Made by a program: the position numbers and the translations under genes. Positions 10,451 through 22,713 of a stretch of 64,000 nucleotides of DNA are shown piece after piece (the stretch's first letter is position 1; each line of letters starts with the position of its first letter). The notes beneath the pieces are model-generated. The model saw only the letters and a program-made list of their open reading frames with translations, was not told the DNA's origin and searched no databases. Source of the stretch: Erodium maritimum (taxonomy: Eukaryota; Streptophyta; Magnoliopsida; Geraniales; Geraniaceae); NCBI GenBank assembly GCA_963921825.1, contig OY997589.1, positions 16,947,735 through 17,011,734 on the forward strand, written 5' to 3'.

Positions 10451-12010
10451 ATCATTTGATTCTTCTTTACAGACTGTTTTCCCTTTTTGCAAAGTTTAGT
10501 TACACGAAAATTTGCAAGTCCAGCTTTGCTAGTACTCCATACGACTAGTATCGATTTCAAGTTCGATCGTACTCCTCATGGCGAAAAGAGTCATCCCAAT
10601 GGGATCAAGCAGCGTTTAGGCACCATCTTGAACTGTTCTCCACTTTTTGGATTTACTTTGCAGTTTTTGTGCCCGTTATCTATAAACCGTGTAGTTTATT
10701 TCCTGTTTATGAAAATCGTTTATGACAATAACGATCTATCATAGAGTTTGTTGAAAGAAACCTTCCGATGACCCATACTAACTCTTTTAATTTTAATACA
10801 ATAATACCTTTGGTTTAAAAAAGAATCTAGTCAATTTCTTAATTGGATTCTTCATTGACATGTAGTTGATATCAATCACATGTTCCATAGAGCTACAATT
10901 AAGCCTTCATTTATAAACCTCAAGTTGGTATTTAAATTCAACCTTAATCTTTATAAATAGCTCTTTAATAATGAAAATCTTGATAATTGATCTATCTATG
11001 GATCTCATCATCACAAATAAATAAAATTTAAAACATTTATCGTACAGAAGCAAGATAGCAAGTCTTAACCATAGACCATATGAATAAAACACTATTTACG
11101 TTTTGCTTGTGTAAATCATACATAGAGAGTGTTGGTTATGGAAGTCTTGTCTTTTATAGAGACGGGTCCATAAATATTTGAAACTATCTAATAATGCAAA
11201 ACACACACTTTATAGTTGTCAAAAGCAAACAAGTTACATTGAAGTTGCATTTTCATGTGCACCTCACATGCTCTTCAATCATATCATCTTTCTTTCTAGA
11301 GGTTGTTCAGTTCCCTTTCAGTCTCTACAACAGCTGCAAGGTGTTTATTGATTTATTTATTTTTCAAAATTTTAACATGATTTATGTGAATTTGTTGATA
11401 CCACTCGGCAGACAACTATTTAATTGAAAAAAGATAATGATGATTTTAAGTAGAGAATTAACAAGTGAGTATAGGAAGCTTGTAAACTGCAAATCGTTGG
11501 ATTCAAGGCAAAGATGGTAAGTCTGAGCCATCAAAGGACGTGGATGCCTCAACTATAATCTGCTGATTATGACTCTTCACCTCTGTCCTCAACTTCCCTA
11601 ATAACTTAATTAACTCATTTCTGTTTCTGTCTAACCGTTGCTTGTCTAAAAACACCTGTAATTGGACATCATTGTCCCCTTGTTTAGTTTATATTAGTTT
11701 TTACTATCAAAGCTTTCATCATTACAACATAAGCATTAACTGATTGTTAACTCTAACAACTAACCAAAACACTATTTGTGATCTTTTTTGTTTGAATTTA
11801 TGACTTGGCATTTAACAATTGTCTGTTTTATCTGGGGATAGTATATTATATATGGTAGAGGAGAGATTTAGAGTCAAAGAAGAAGGGGAAGGAGACTGAG
11901 AAGGAGAAGACTCGTTGATTGATTCAAAATCTACGTCTGTCTGTTCTGTTCCCATGAAGTATCTATTTAACACACCAAAACCATCTTCAAGGTTGAGTTG
12001 AGTTCACAAT
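10451..12010. other. Intergenic, with promoter of the GATL gene
   Basis: AT-rich, no coding signal. The final 200 bases contain a TATA-like element and a purine-rich leader ahead of the GATL start. Confidence 0.5.
11842..11854 (+). promoter_or_regulatory. Candidate TATA element of the GATL gene
   Basis: TATATTATATATG lies 155-170 bases upstream of the GATL ATG. A purine-rich leader (GAGGAGAG, AGAAGAAGGGGAAGG) follows. Plausible by position only. Confidence 0.35.
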
Positions 12011-13084
12011 ATGCCTGCCCACCAACACCAACACCAACACCAACACCTCCTATGCTTCCTCTTCCTCCTCGTCGCCACCGCCACCTCCGCCCACACGTTA
12101 ACGTTCCGGGAAGCACCCCAATTCTACAACTCCCCAGATTGTCCCTCCATTCTTCCCGACAACCACCATGAGACTACGTCATCATCATCAGAGGACAACA
12201 TGATCTGTTCCGACCAGGCGGTCCACGTGGCAATGACCCTCGATGCGGCCTACCTCCGGGGCTCCATGGCGGCTATCCTCTCCATCCTCCAGCACTCCTC
12301 CTGCCCGGAGAACATCCGCTTCCACTTCGTCGCCTCCACCAACTCCTCCGCTCTCCGCCGCACCATCTCCGCCTCCTTCCCCTACCTCCGCTTCCGCGTC
12401 TACCGCTTCGACGATTCCTCCGTGGCCGGCCTCATCTCCACCTCCATCCGCTCCGCCCTCGACTGCCCCCTCAACTACGCCCGCAACTACCTCGCCGAGC
12501 TCCTCCCCGCCTGCGTCCGCCGCGTCGTCTACCTCGACTCCGACCTCGTCCTCGTCGACGACATTGCAAAGCTCGCCGCCACGCCCCTCGGCAACGACCG
12601 CAACACCGTCCTCGCCGCGCCCGAGTACTGCAACGCCAACTTCTCGGCCTACTTCACGCCCACGTTCTGGTCCAACCCGACGCTCTCCCTAACCTTCGCC
12701 GGGAGGAAAGCCTGCTACTTCAACACGGGCGTGATGGTGATCGATCTGGAGCGGTGGCGGGAAGGCGAGTACACGACGAAGATCGTGGAGTGGATGGAGC
12801 TCCAGAAGCGAATGCGTATCTACGAGCTGGGGTCTCTGCCTCCGTTTCTACTGGTGTTCGCCGGAGAAATAGTTCCGGTGGACCACCGGTGGAACCAGCA
12901 CGGACTCGGCGGCGACAACTTCAGGGGTCTGTGCAGGAACCTGCATCCGGGTCCGGTGAGTCTGCTACATTGGAGCGGAAAGGGTAAGCCATGGGTAAGG
13001 CTGGACGCCAACAGGCCGTGCCCGCTCGATGCTCTCTGGGCTCCCTACGATTTGCTCCCAACACCGTATGTCATCGATTCATAG
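12011..13084 (+). CDS. GATL: Galacturonosyltransferase-like protein, glycosyltransferase family 8 (GATL)
   Basis: Intronless, 357 aa, as usual for the GATL clade. A hydrophobic signal/anchor segment follows a His/Gln run (residues 12-27 after [12 protein letters not shown]), placing the enzyme in the Golgi or secretory path. The GT8 domain begins at [15 protein letters not shown] (71-85). It contains the nucleotide-sugar/Mn-binding YLDSDL (Asp176, Asp178), the acceptor-side [25 protein letters not shown] (292-303) and the terminal [10 protein letters not shown] (319-328). The closest subgroup I recall is Arabidopsis GATL2/GATL4 and relatives, acting in pectin or xylan synthesis from UDP-sugars. 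Codons are strongly C-ending between about 12240 and 12680, unlike the AT-rich flanks. The gene faces the PQ-loop gene tail to tail. The exact paralogue is uncertain. Confidence 0.95.
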   Translation: MPAHQHQHQHQHLLCFLFLLVATATSAHTLTFREAPQFYNSPDCPSILPDNHHETTSSSSEDNMICSDQAVHVAMTLDAAYLRGSMAAILSILQHSSCPENIRFHFVASTNSSALRRTISASFPYLRFRVYRFDDSSVAGLISTSIRSALDCPLNYARNYLAELLPACVRRVVYLDSDLVLVDDIAKLAATPLGNDRNTVLAAPEYCNANFSAYFTPTFWSNPTLSLTFAGRKACYFNTGVMVIDLERWREGEYTTKIVEWMELQKRMRIYELGSLPPFLLVFAGEIVPVDHRWNQHGLGGDNFRGLCRNLHPGPVSLLHWSGKGKPWVRLDANRPCPLDALWAPYDLLPTPYVIDS

Positions 13085-14255
13085 GTGGTACAAGGAGATA
13101 ATGGTTATAAACATTTTGATCGTCGAATGATTTTGGATTGACCAGGATCTCAGACACTCCCTACTCTGTTTAACTCATCAGAGGAGCTTGTCTATACACG
13201 ACTCTGTACAGCCATCACCAAACTTTACAATTAAATTTCCCTTTCTTCTTTTTTTTTTAACATAAGAGACATGTATCTACTTTCTAATAAAGTTATCTAT
13301 GGTTTTATTTGATTAATATCATTTTTTTTGTGAATTCTTCTATATGATTATCTTGTTCATCCAAAACACTAGTCCTCAATTTCAACGGTAGGGCTAACCA
13401 TTTTAATGTGTCCATCAAACCCGTTTGTATTTTGTCGAGAGAGAAAACCAGAGAGTACACGGTCAAGCACTCAGTGGGAACATGCAAAAAATTTATGTAT
13501 ACGGAGCTCAAAGAATGAATGACCAGTCAATAGAGGTTTTGACACCCTATAACCTATATTCTTTCGCCAAGATCAAAGGTAAGAGAGGTGCGAAACAACA
13601 TTAATCACAGCTCGACTTTTGGTAATCTTGGTGTCTCGGGAGACGAACAATTAAGACACCATGAAAATAAGGATAACCAAGATCTGTGGCACTTTGGACC
13701 ATCGATGTCAACGTGTCTCTGTCTCTTGTTAAATGATATTTTCTGGAAAATTCATTTTCAGTCAACTTACCAAATTCTATCCTCTTTGGAATGATGGATC
13801 TAACCTGGGAAATATGAATTACAATGACTTTACTTGTCTTTATATAATATCCTATTGGGCATTTCATTTCCACGTACCCACATGATAATGGTCGACTATA
13901 ACTAGTCTTTAAGTCAATGCAAAGAGTGAGAATAGTCCAATATATACTACTGAGTCTGAGCCACACCCAAATATAAGAATATGTATATCAGATCTGTGTG
14001 TGAGCATTTGAATTTTCTGGCTCGCACGTTCAAGTTACGTGCGGATTTGCGTGTGGACCAAGGAGACAGTTCATCATATACTTCAAGGTCAACATGCAAC
14101 ATGCCGCGTTTTCATTTACTTATTTATTTATTACACAATTAACAAAGCCAATAATCAAACAACAGTAGCATAAAAAGTATTCGAAAGGCCCTTATGACCC
14201 CAAAACATGGGTCTATAGCTTCCATGCATTTCTCAGCAACACAGACTCCAACTAG
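13085..14255. other. Convergent intergenic spacer
   Basis: The spacer between the 3' ends of the GATL and PQ-loop genes holds their 3' untranslated regions. Short open stretches around 13300-13970 lack coding character. No transposon end was recognised. Confidence 0.5.
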
Positions 14256-16461
14256 TTAGGATGCAAAACTTTTACTAGTTTCCTTGTAGTGGCTTTCTCT
14301 AGTCCTTCTGTTGTGCGAATATCTGTAGTAAATGTACTGCAATATGATCTGTTTTGTGTGTTAAGTCCAAACCAAATCAAAACCAAACCCCAACACAAGA
14401 AAAAATTGGACAAAGGATACGAATAAATCGAGGCCCACGCACACTACGGCATCCAGTAACCAGGGCATGTTGGCTTTGATTTTCTCCCATTCTGTTGTTC
14501 TTATTACAATGCTGCAATGTTAAGAAAACAAATTAAAGTGTTACAAGAGCAGGTAACAAGTAAACTTTGGTGAGACAAAGAGGGTAAGAACCTTCCAACA
14601 TAAGTGACATTAGCAACCAATGCGAATACGAACATGAGAGGATTCAATCCCTGAATGAAACACAAACATGAAACTGTCTAAAATTGCATATCACCAGCCT
14701 GAAACGAATTTTTTTTGGCAATTTAAGAGTATTACCTCTACACTTCCTCTTTTGATCTGCAATTGTGTGTAAATAAATTAGTTTGAATGAGGAACAAGAT
14801 TAATGTGAATCCATGAACATAAGTTCAATACTCACATTGAGATATATTTGGGGGAGTCGACCGCCCATATATATAGCAGCCATTAACCAACCCAACCATT
14901 GTCCAAACACATTGTGTCCTCCTCCGCCACCGTGTTCCTGCTAACATAAACCATACTAGCTAGTATCAACTTGGAATTGGATATACAATATATTGCCAAA
15001 AACAATATCATTGTAAAATAAAACGAGTATAATTGTACCTGGAGAAGTTTCCTCCCATATATTTCTGCCAATGCCTTACTGTGAAAGGGCAAGTTGAGTG
15101 ATGTTGCCAAAAACGTGCCATATCCAAACTGACAACAAAAATGTTTGGGTTCTAAATTTAATACACCATATATATACTCCATGTTACATGAAATGAAAGA
15201 AGCTTACAGATCGAGGAATGGGCCTGGGCTGGGTACTTGAAATAGGGGCTGGTTCATCGTCAGATGAAGAATCGCCATCTAGGGCCATTGATGAAGGCCC
15301 ACTTTTCGCGGCCCTCATAAACGACCGAAACGGTGGCGTCCCACTGCTCGCCATGGATCTGGCTGACCTGTTTGTTCCACGCAAGAAGAAACTCATAAGA
15401 ATAATTTAACATATAAGAATATACGCATATTTACAGGTAATGTCTTAATTCAAACATTTTACATATATAAACCGACATAAAACGTACGTGAAATATAATG
15501 GAGTTGCTTTAGCCGATACTTTGAGTATCGGAATTCCTGAATCATTGGGTGAGTTTTGCTTCAACGGTTTCTTCTCATCTTCAACCTACAAAGCAGGGTT
15601 ATAATAATTCAGCTTTATTACTAGACACTAGGCACTGGTATAAATTTATGTACATACCTCTTGATTAAGACTTATATTCCTTCCACGCTTGGACCATCTG
15701 TAGAAATGATCGTAGTATATGCTCTGTATCACCAGTACTATAGTGCTTATGGTATAAAGCTGCAATTAACAAAATAATTAGTGCATGCTATTTTCATAAT
15801 TATTATTTGTGTAGTGGAGTTGGGCCTTTGTTGTGGCCCAAGTACTACAAGGGTCTGTTTTGCAATTCAAGGAAAGCGCAACGGAATGAACTCACCAGGG
15901 CGGTGTAGTATTGAGTTGGCAGCTGCATAAAAAACATTAAACAATATTCAGACAAAAACTATTAATACCAACAAGGATAATATCAAAAATAAATATATTA
16001 ATGAAATGCAGGCGCTGACGAAACCAGAGCCAGTGGGTGGCTCTGAGCAGTCTGGTATTGAGGACCACGACCATGTCACATGACATAATGGCTCCGGAAT
16101 GTTCATACTCACCGTGGCCGGCTCCAGAAGACAACCCACCAGATTGAAAACGTCCCTGGACACAATTCAAATTCAAATTAAAATTAAAAGGGTGAGAAAG
16201 GGATGAGAAGAGTGAAAATGAGAGTTGTTACCCAGCAACCCAGGTGAGGAGGAAGGCGAGAGAGACGCCGTGGCTGGATTTGGTCTTGAAGTTGGTGATG
16301 ATTTGGGGGATTTCGGCGACCCCCCAACACACCAAGCTCACGATTCCGCAAGCGAAGGACAAGTCGTCCCTGACGTTGCATAGACAGTCTTTGAAGTATT
16401 TCTCAACCCACCGCACGCACGGCTTCTTCTCTATCGGACAGTAAGAGAGTGACATGTTCAT
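14256..16461 (-). CDS. PQ-loop repeat membrane protein (YPQ-type vacuolar amino-acid transporter family), 12 exons
   Basis: Exons read on the minus strand: 16461-16232, 16155-16113, 15922-15896, 15759-15658, 15585-15488, 15367-15208, 15128-15039, 14937-14836, 14756-14736, 14650-14592, 14511-14421, 14348-14256. All introns are GT..AG and the joined frame is open for 371 codons plus TAA. The two PQ-loop motifs are GVAEIPQIITNFK (PQ at 52-53) and GGRLPQIYLN (PQ at 279-280), each in a three-helix bundle, as in seven-helix PQ-loop/SWEET-like carriers. A Ser/Asp-rich cytosolic loop (SSSDDE) joins the halves. The C-terminus (IILQYIYYRY... SKSFAS) matches my memory of Arabidopsis PQ-loop proteins. 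Yeast Ypq relatives export basic amino acids from the vacuole, so the same role is inferred. Start could be Met1 or Met3 (16455). Confidence 0.93.
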
Positions 16462-18459
16462 CCAAATTCACCACTTTTAATTGAAGAAGAAGAAGAGAAG
16501 ATGGTGGATTTAAAGAGGAGGAGTTGCTGATGATATGATATGGTAGAAAGGGAGTTGAATGGAACACACAGGTATATCCTTAAAGACAAGACTTGAACAT
16601 GGAATTTTATAATAAACAGAGCCTTGGATAAATATGGAGACGTAAAAATATAATGGAAAATTAGTGGGATCAAATCAAGTAAAGTAGTGTGGAGTGACAG
16701 CAACAGGATATCCTACTTTTTGATTAACCATGTATTATGTACATGTATATGATGAAATATTCTGGTCATTGATGCTCTGTGATTGACGGTGGAGACGGGT
16801 TGAAGCTTGCCAAGTACAGGACGTGCATGTGAACAAATGTCAACAAGATGATGACATGTGCACATCGTCTACTCATGAAGCTAAGCTACCCAGATTATAT
16901 ATATATATATAGTTATTAATGTAGCTTGTAACTAATTCACAAATTCGGGTTTCATATAAATAAACCAAATATTCCTTGTGATTCCCCAAGAAGAAGGATA
17001 ATTTATTGCATCCTTGGATCTGCTAGTAATAATCATTATAGTTGTTTAGGTTCAGTTATATAATTATGTAAAGTGTTTGTTCGCAAACATTATTGTTTAC
17101 TTGTTGTTGGTACTATGTTTCAATGCATAGGATACTAGTACATGGTACCCATTGTCCACTACTTGCGTAGGTTTCTCTTAGAAAATGAATCAAACCCATT
17201 ATGCTGTCTGAGTTCAAAGATTCAATATTGGGCAGATACATAGCTGATGTAATTAAAACAACGCCCAATTTTGTGCTTGCCCTTGTTTGTCCTCCAAATT
17301 CCTATATGTATTATAGCACGGAAAACAAATATTTTGACAGCACTCAATCAAACATGATTGTTATTTGGCTTGGTTCGGTGGATTCAATCTTTTGTTCAAG
17401 TAACCGACTCTCGTCCACAGGCATTTGGTTTAGCTCATCTTAAGTTAACTCAATCAAAGGAACAAGTGTTAACGGAAAATGTGACATCACCATTTTTGAA
17501 TCGATAGTATGTTTTACCGTTTGTTGTGCCTTTTTTTTTGGTGTAGATGATATATTTTCACAACGTGTTGAATACCGAATCAATGGAAGGGATGAGATCA
17601 ACATATACAATGGCAATTCAAGATCCTATCACAAAAGTATTCGTCAATATGTTCGTTGAGTTGTTCAAGCATTTTCACACATATATATACACTGACAGTA
17701 TATATCGAGTTAAGAATATGAAGCTGTCCACGTTGAAGAACGTTGGCAAGCATGCAGGACGCCACATATTCATATTTTGTGATAGATTATCAAACTATGT
17801 CAGAGTCCACTTAGGGTTAGTTTAGGAAAGAAAGTTGGTCTGACACTATATATACGATCATTAGGGTGTTCATATTGATGGTCAAGGGGTCTTCATGATC
17901 TCGTCTCTAGTGAGTACATTTTTCTGAGAAAAGTGCCGATGAAAAACTGAACTAACCTTGAGTATGATTTCTTAATTTTTTTTCTTTAGTAAAAAAGTGT
18001 TTATATGTGGGTTTCTAATTTAACTCACAATCCCTTACATCCATCTGCACATATGAAGGTATTAGAAACCTGGATTTAAGATCTATTTATTGGATCAGGT
18101 TTTAAATATAGATACGATCAATTAGATTTTGGGCTGATCAATACAAAACCAACAAATCCGTATCTCATATCCTTATAGAATATGCACCTAGTCATTAATG
18201 CAACACTTTTTTGGTCGAATGTCAGATTATGTTTTGTTGATAAACTATTTCTATACTCGAACTAAAAGTTACACTATTTTGTGCAGGATTACACCAAAAC
18301 TGAGGGCCAATTGAAACGAGTTTTGTACCTACAAATTCGACCTAATCAAATCTTGTTCCGAGTAATGTAATCTACATCGTACTGGACTCTCCAAAAGTAC
18401 TCCAATTAAAACCTTAGCTAAACACATTTCATTTGGGCTCTCAATTTTAACACCTTATC
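16462..18459. other. Intergenic, no recognisable gene
   Basis: AT-rich sequence upstream of the PQ-loop gene, containing its promoter and a short (TA)n run near 16897-16911. A 92-codon open stretch at 17547-17825 has no motif I know and no clear coding bias. Confidence 0.45.
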
Positions 18460-19170
18460 CTAGGTGCAGGTGGTTGTTTAAAGTGTATGTTGCGTATAAA
18501 GTGTGTGAATGTATTAAATATGATAAACATATTGATTATTTCACTTATCAATTTAAGTTTTGGGTTTAGAATAGATTTTTCCATGTACAAGAACTGGTTT
18601 GGGGGCCATGTTAAGGAACTTTTCCTTGATGCTTGAACGTGTCACGTGCAAAATCTGCATGGGAGGGAGAATGTTACAATGTGGGTCTCACATTTGAAGT
18701 GTGTGGATGTATTGGGTATTTCATATTTGATAAATATGTTGGTGTTTTTACTTATCTTGAGTTTTTGGATTAGATTAAGCTTTGACATGATATCATAATT
18801 GGTTTGGGCCTATGTTAAGAAAACATCTCCCTTAATACTCGAATGTGCCACATATAAGACCCGCCTCACGTGAGGGTGAGATTTAAAGTGTATGGATGTA
18901 TCGATCAGTTGACAAATATTTTAGTATCCTACATATCAACTGAGATTTTGGGCGCGAGACCCGCATTGTGAGGGGAGTATTAAAGTGCATCCAATATTAA
19001 AAGCACTTGGATAAATTGACTATTTACTAAATATATTGATGTCTCCATTTATCGACTTAAATTTTTGTTTGGAATGAGTTTTAATGTGACATCAAAACCT
19101 AATTTGGGCTTGTATCAGGAAACTTTCCTTCCAATGTAACATGTGAGAGGCCTGCACTTAAGGGAGAGTA
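18460..19170. repeat. Diverged tandem repeat, units of about 190-200 bp
   Basis: Recurring blocks run in the same order: an AGTGTGTGGATGTATT-like start (near 18495, 18695, 18884), a TTATCAACTTAAG-like stretch, a GACATGATATCA...GGTTTGGGC stretch, and a CTTTCCTTAATGC...GTGCCACATGTGAG stretch. Start-to-start distances are about 200 and 190 bases, with a shorter, worse-preserved unit last. Old tandem duplication is the simplest reading. Confidence 0.6.
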
Positions 19171-19731
19171 ATAGAGCAAGAACTTCATCCTCTCATGATC
19201 TTTAACTCTTAAGAAAAGGATCTAAATGTTTGAACTTATTTATGGTTGATAATTAAGTTGAAGTTGAAGGATGATTGTGCAAATATATAATTGAGAGCAA
19301 ATAATTAAAGTCTCGGAGCAATGATGATAGTGAAAGGATGAGACGCGGAGAACCTAATCTCTAAGAAAAACAGAGACGACAAAAACCAACGTAGGCAAGT
19401 TTTAGGGTCTCGGAAATAGCTACACGTCTCTGGTTTTCTCTTTTTCTGTGGCGGTAGGCTGTAGCCTGTAGGGTGTAGCTATCATATCCATCCAGCTCTC
19501 TTCAATTTGTAGATAACTCTTTGGATTCGTCAACTTGTATCACCTTGCTTTCCACCAATCCTAATTTACTGAAGTAAATCAAGCAACTCCACTAACCACC
19601 ATGTCTAATACTCCCAAATTCGTCAATACTTGAGCCTTTGATGTTTGGATTATTTAATTTTACGTTTTTCATTTGTATACCTCTTCTTATCTGGTACCAT
19701 GATATGTGGTGGATCATCAAATTAATATTTT
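19171..19731. other. Intergenic, no recognisable feature
   Basis: AT-rich spacer between the diverged repeats and the retroposon. Nothing recognised. Confidence 0.4.
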
Positions 19732-19830
19732 ACTCAAAATAAAAATTATTTTGTGGAAAGATAACAGGTTAAGAATTACTCAAAATAAAAAATTATTTTG
19801 TGGATAGATAACATGTTAAGAATTACTTGT
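19732..19830. repeat. 46-bp tandem duplication at a retroposon insertion site
   Basis: ACTCAAAATAAAAA-TTATTTTGTGG-AGATAACA-GTTAAGAATT occurs twice with a 46-bp period (starts 19732 and 19778). The second copy ends in the target-site duplication of the retroposon that follows. Confidence 0.85.
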
Positions 19831-22403
19831 CAACCAAGGTATACAGAGACAATTGGAACCACATCTTATAAACAACAACAAATAGAAGAAAACACCATTT
19901 TTTTTCTCTCTCGAGCTTTTCCCCCGTTTTATCAAAACCCTAGATCTACTTCTTCAAAGTCGTCGGCGGCTGGCCTGGCCTTTTGACCGGCTGGTCGTCG
20001 GTGGTCCTCTGCTCCCCTCCTTCTCCTTCCCTTACCCTCCCCTCCTTCCTCTAGTGTGGACAGCCGTGCGTTTTCAGTTATCCCTTGCCTCCCCGCCGGC
20101 TCCGGCATTCTCTGCTTCCCTTTTCTTCCTCTCCCGATTTCCCTTTCTGTCGGGTTCTTTTTTTGACCGTCAGTTCTCGAAGCTTGGGTTGAAGTTCCTT
20201 TCTGCTGCTCGGGAGCTCGGGAAAGAGCGGGTTTTCTCGCCGGCGTGCTTGAGGCTCGACCGTGCCTTTCGTCGTTTGAAGCTCGGCCGGTGGCCATCTT
20301 CCCGGTTTCTATCGACGATCGTCGTCATCTCGCCGCTTTAGTTCTGAAGGTTGGTCGGGTTTGTCCTCGCCGGATTCCTGCACGTTGCTCGCCTTCTTGT
20401 CGATTTCTGTCGTCGGCCGCCGTCATCTCGAGTTCTGAAGGGGTCCGGATGTTGGATCCGGCCAGGCTCAGACAGGTCGGATCTGGCCTGGTCCAGTCGG
20501 GTCGGATCGGATCTGCCCGATCCATTTGGGTCGGATCTGGCCGGTCCATTTGGGTCGGATCTGGCCTGGTCCAATCGGGTCGGATCTGGATCCGGATCCG
20601 GCCCTATTCAGGCAGTTCAGATCCGTTGTTTCCTCCTTGGGTTCCGTGACACCGTCTAGCTTGTTTGGTCCTTTCGAAGATCTAGGCGTGGGAAGTCGTT
20701 TCTGGTGATTCAGATCGGCATGGATCTCGTTTGTTCTTAGATGGTTGGTCAGTGTTGACTTTTGACACTGAGTTTGTTATTATCTCCGTTTTGTGTGTTG
20801 GCCTTCGGGGTAGCTTCTCGTTCGTGTCGCTTGCGGGCTTTTGTTTTCAGCTCTTATAGTGGGATTAGATGTGGACAATAGTTTTTGGTGGCCCGATTTG
20901 GTGTCTTTTGGTCGCGGTCCCAAGTAAGGGTTGGGCTGTTCTCCGGACTCGCTCGAGGTGGGATTTCTTTGGAGCGGCTAGGTGGAGTGGTGTTTCTTTG
21001 ACGCTGAGTTGGCTTTGATCTCCGTTTTTGGGTGTTGGCCATCAGGGTAGTTGCTCTTTCGTGTCCCTTGCAGGGCCTGGTTTCAGATCTGTCGTGGGAC
21101 GCGTTTCTCCATCGTATAGGGTGTTGATCGTGTAGGTCTGGTTCGACCTCGTTGGTTGGCTCGGTGTGGTGTCTGTGGTTCTCGGGTGCGGTTTGAGCTC
21201 GTTCTCGGTACAAATACCGGTCCTCTCCTTCTGGGCCCTTTACTGGTGTTGTCCGGAATTGGTTTCGGAGGATTGAGTTCGAGCTCTTTTTCACGCGGGA
21301 AGTTCCTATCGAGTTATGTTGGTCTCTCGGGCCTTTGGAGGTGGCTAGTTCCAGCTTTGGTCGTGGGACGCGCTTCTTCATCCTACCGGGTGTGGATCAT
21401 TGCAGAGCTACTCTTTATACTTCTGATGGTTGTTTGGTTTCTCCAGAGCTTAATGGGTGAAAAATTCGGGTTTCAGACCCTCGTTGTGTGCTTAAAGGTT
21501 GCAATTTTGGGTGTTAGACCTTCTCTCGGGTCTTTAGAGGTGACTAGTTCTTGCTCAGGTCGTGGGACGCGTTTCTACAGTTTAGCGGGTGTGGATCGTT
21601 GCTGAGCTACTCTAACTGCTTCTGGTACTTCAACCAATCGGGGACTCATGTAGCGTGCATCGCTGCCTACTGATCTTTGTTTGATAATTCCTCTCCCCCC
21701 TTATCCTTTCTTTTGATTCGATTGGCTTCGCTTCTTCTCGGCCCGCTGTTTGGAGTCCGAGCTCACCGGTTTTAGGTGTTGGTGTTGGCCGCTAGTGAGT
21801 CCTTAAGGCTGTTCCTTGGTCTGAAGCCTTTCGTTTTATTTGTTGGGAGTGGTGTATCTCAGTGATTCTTCACTAATACTATATCTGTCGATCGTGGTCC
21901 TGGCCACCGGCGTTTTTAGTACCCTCTTTCTCGCTAGAATTGAGTGTTACTAATGATACAGGGAGTTTGGTACAACCTTGATTAGGTTTGCAGTGCTTCT
22001 TGTGTGCCTGCTCTTCTTGGTGGCCATTTCTTGGTTGAGGCTGCTGTCTTGCCCAGTTGTTCTGGGGTGCTTGGTCTAGTCATTCATGTTGCCCATAGTG
22101 GATTTTCTTGTTGGTTTTGACCTTCTTCCTTTGGCTGTTGTTTATCATTGTAAGTCCCTGGTTGGGCTCTACTTTCTTTGGTTGTGATTTGGTATATTGA
22201 GGTTCCCTGAGTGGACCGTCCTTGTGTTGTTGGTATTGAGGTTCCATGAGTGGACCATCCTTGTGTTGTTGTTTTCTCTGTTTGTAGAGAATTTTGGTTG
22301 AGGATCCATTGTGGAATGCTCGTGTATTTGTACTTCAAACTCTATTCTTCCTTCCAAAGAACAGTTTTAATTTAAATTTGATTTGCATATCAAAAAAAAA
22401 AGA
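19831..22403 (+). mobile_element. Long non-coding poly(A) retroposon, element 1
   Basis: A 2.57-kb insertion flanked by an exact 13-bp duplication, AAGAATTACTTGT (19818-19830 and 22404-22416), ending with a run of A's at 22393-22402. No long open frame of known type is present on either strand. The body is G/C- and T-rich. Within 20850-21620 a loose ~200-260-bp unit recurs, each with CGTGGGACGCGTTTC or a close variant (21093, 21362, 21561). The tail, TTAATTTAAATTTG...CATATC then A's, resembles that of element 2 at 26295. LINE-driven mobilisation is inferred from the duplication and tail. Confidence 0.75.
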
Positions 22404-22713
22404 AGAATTACTTGTTATTCTACAGGTTAGAAAGCAAATCTAAATCATTTCTAAAAAGAAACAAAAGTGCATGATTGTCACCACATAAATGGCAAAACAA
22501 TATAATATAATGTTTTTATGCTGCAAACTAGAGATATCAGTTTTTTTTCGCACTTACATATCATGACTTTGTTCGATATAACCTCCTTCAAATTATTGTT
22601 ATTATTACAAAGTTAAAGACGCGGTCGAGATACCGCTGACCTCTTGTTGGACAACTTATTTGCTGATATCCATATCGTCTTGTTCCGATCATCAATTTCG
22701 GTAACATATATAT

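Noticed and set aside
12243-12692. 149-codon Ser/Pro/Thr-rich plus-strand frame inside the GATL gene
   Set aside because: Overlapping frame produced by the C-ending codon bias of GATL.
14361-14420. Alternative end of the PQ-loop protein by reading through the last intron to TAA at 14361
   Set aside because: Splicing at 14421/14420 to 14348 gives a C-terminus (IILQYIYYRY, SKSFAS) that fits the family much better.
20054-20659. Several 95-134-codon frames at 20-20.7 kb
   Set aside because: They lie in G/C-rich, repeat-bearing retroposon sequence, have no motif, and overlap in several frames and both strands.
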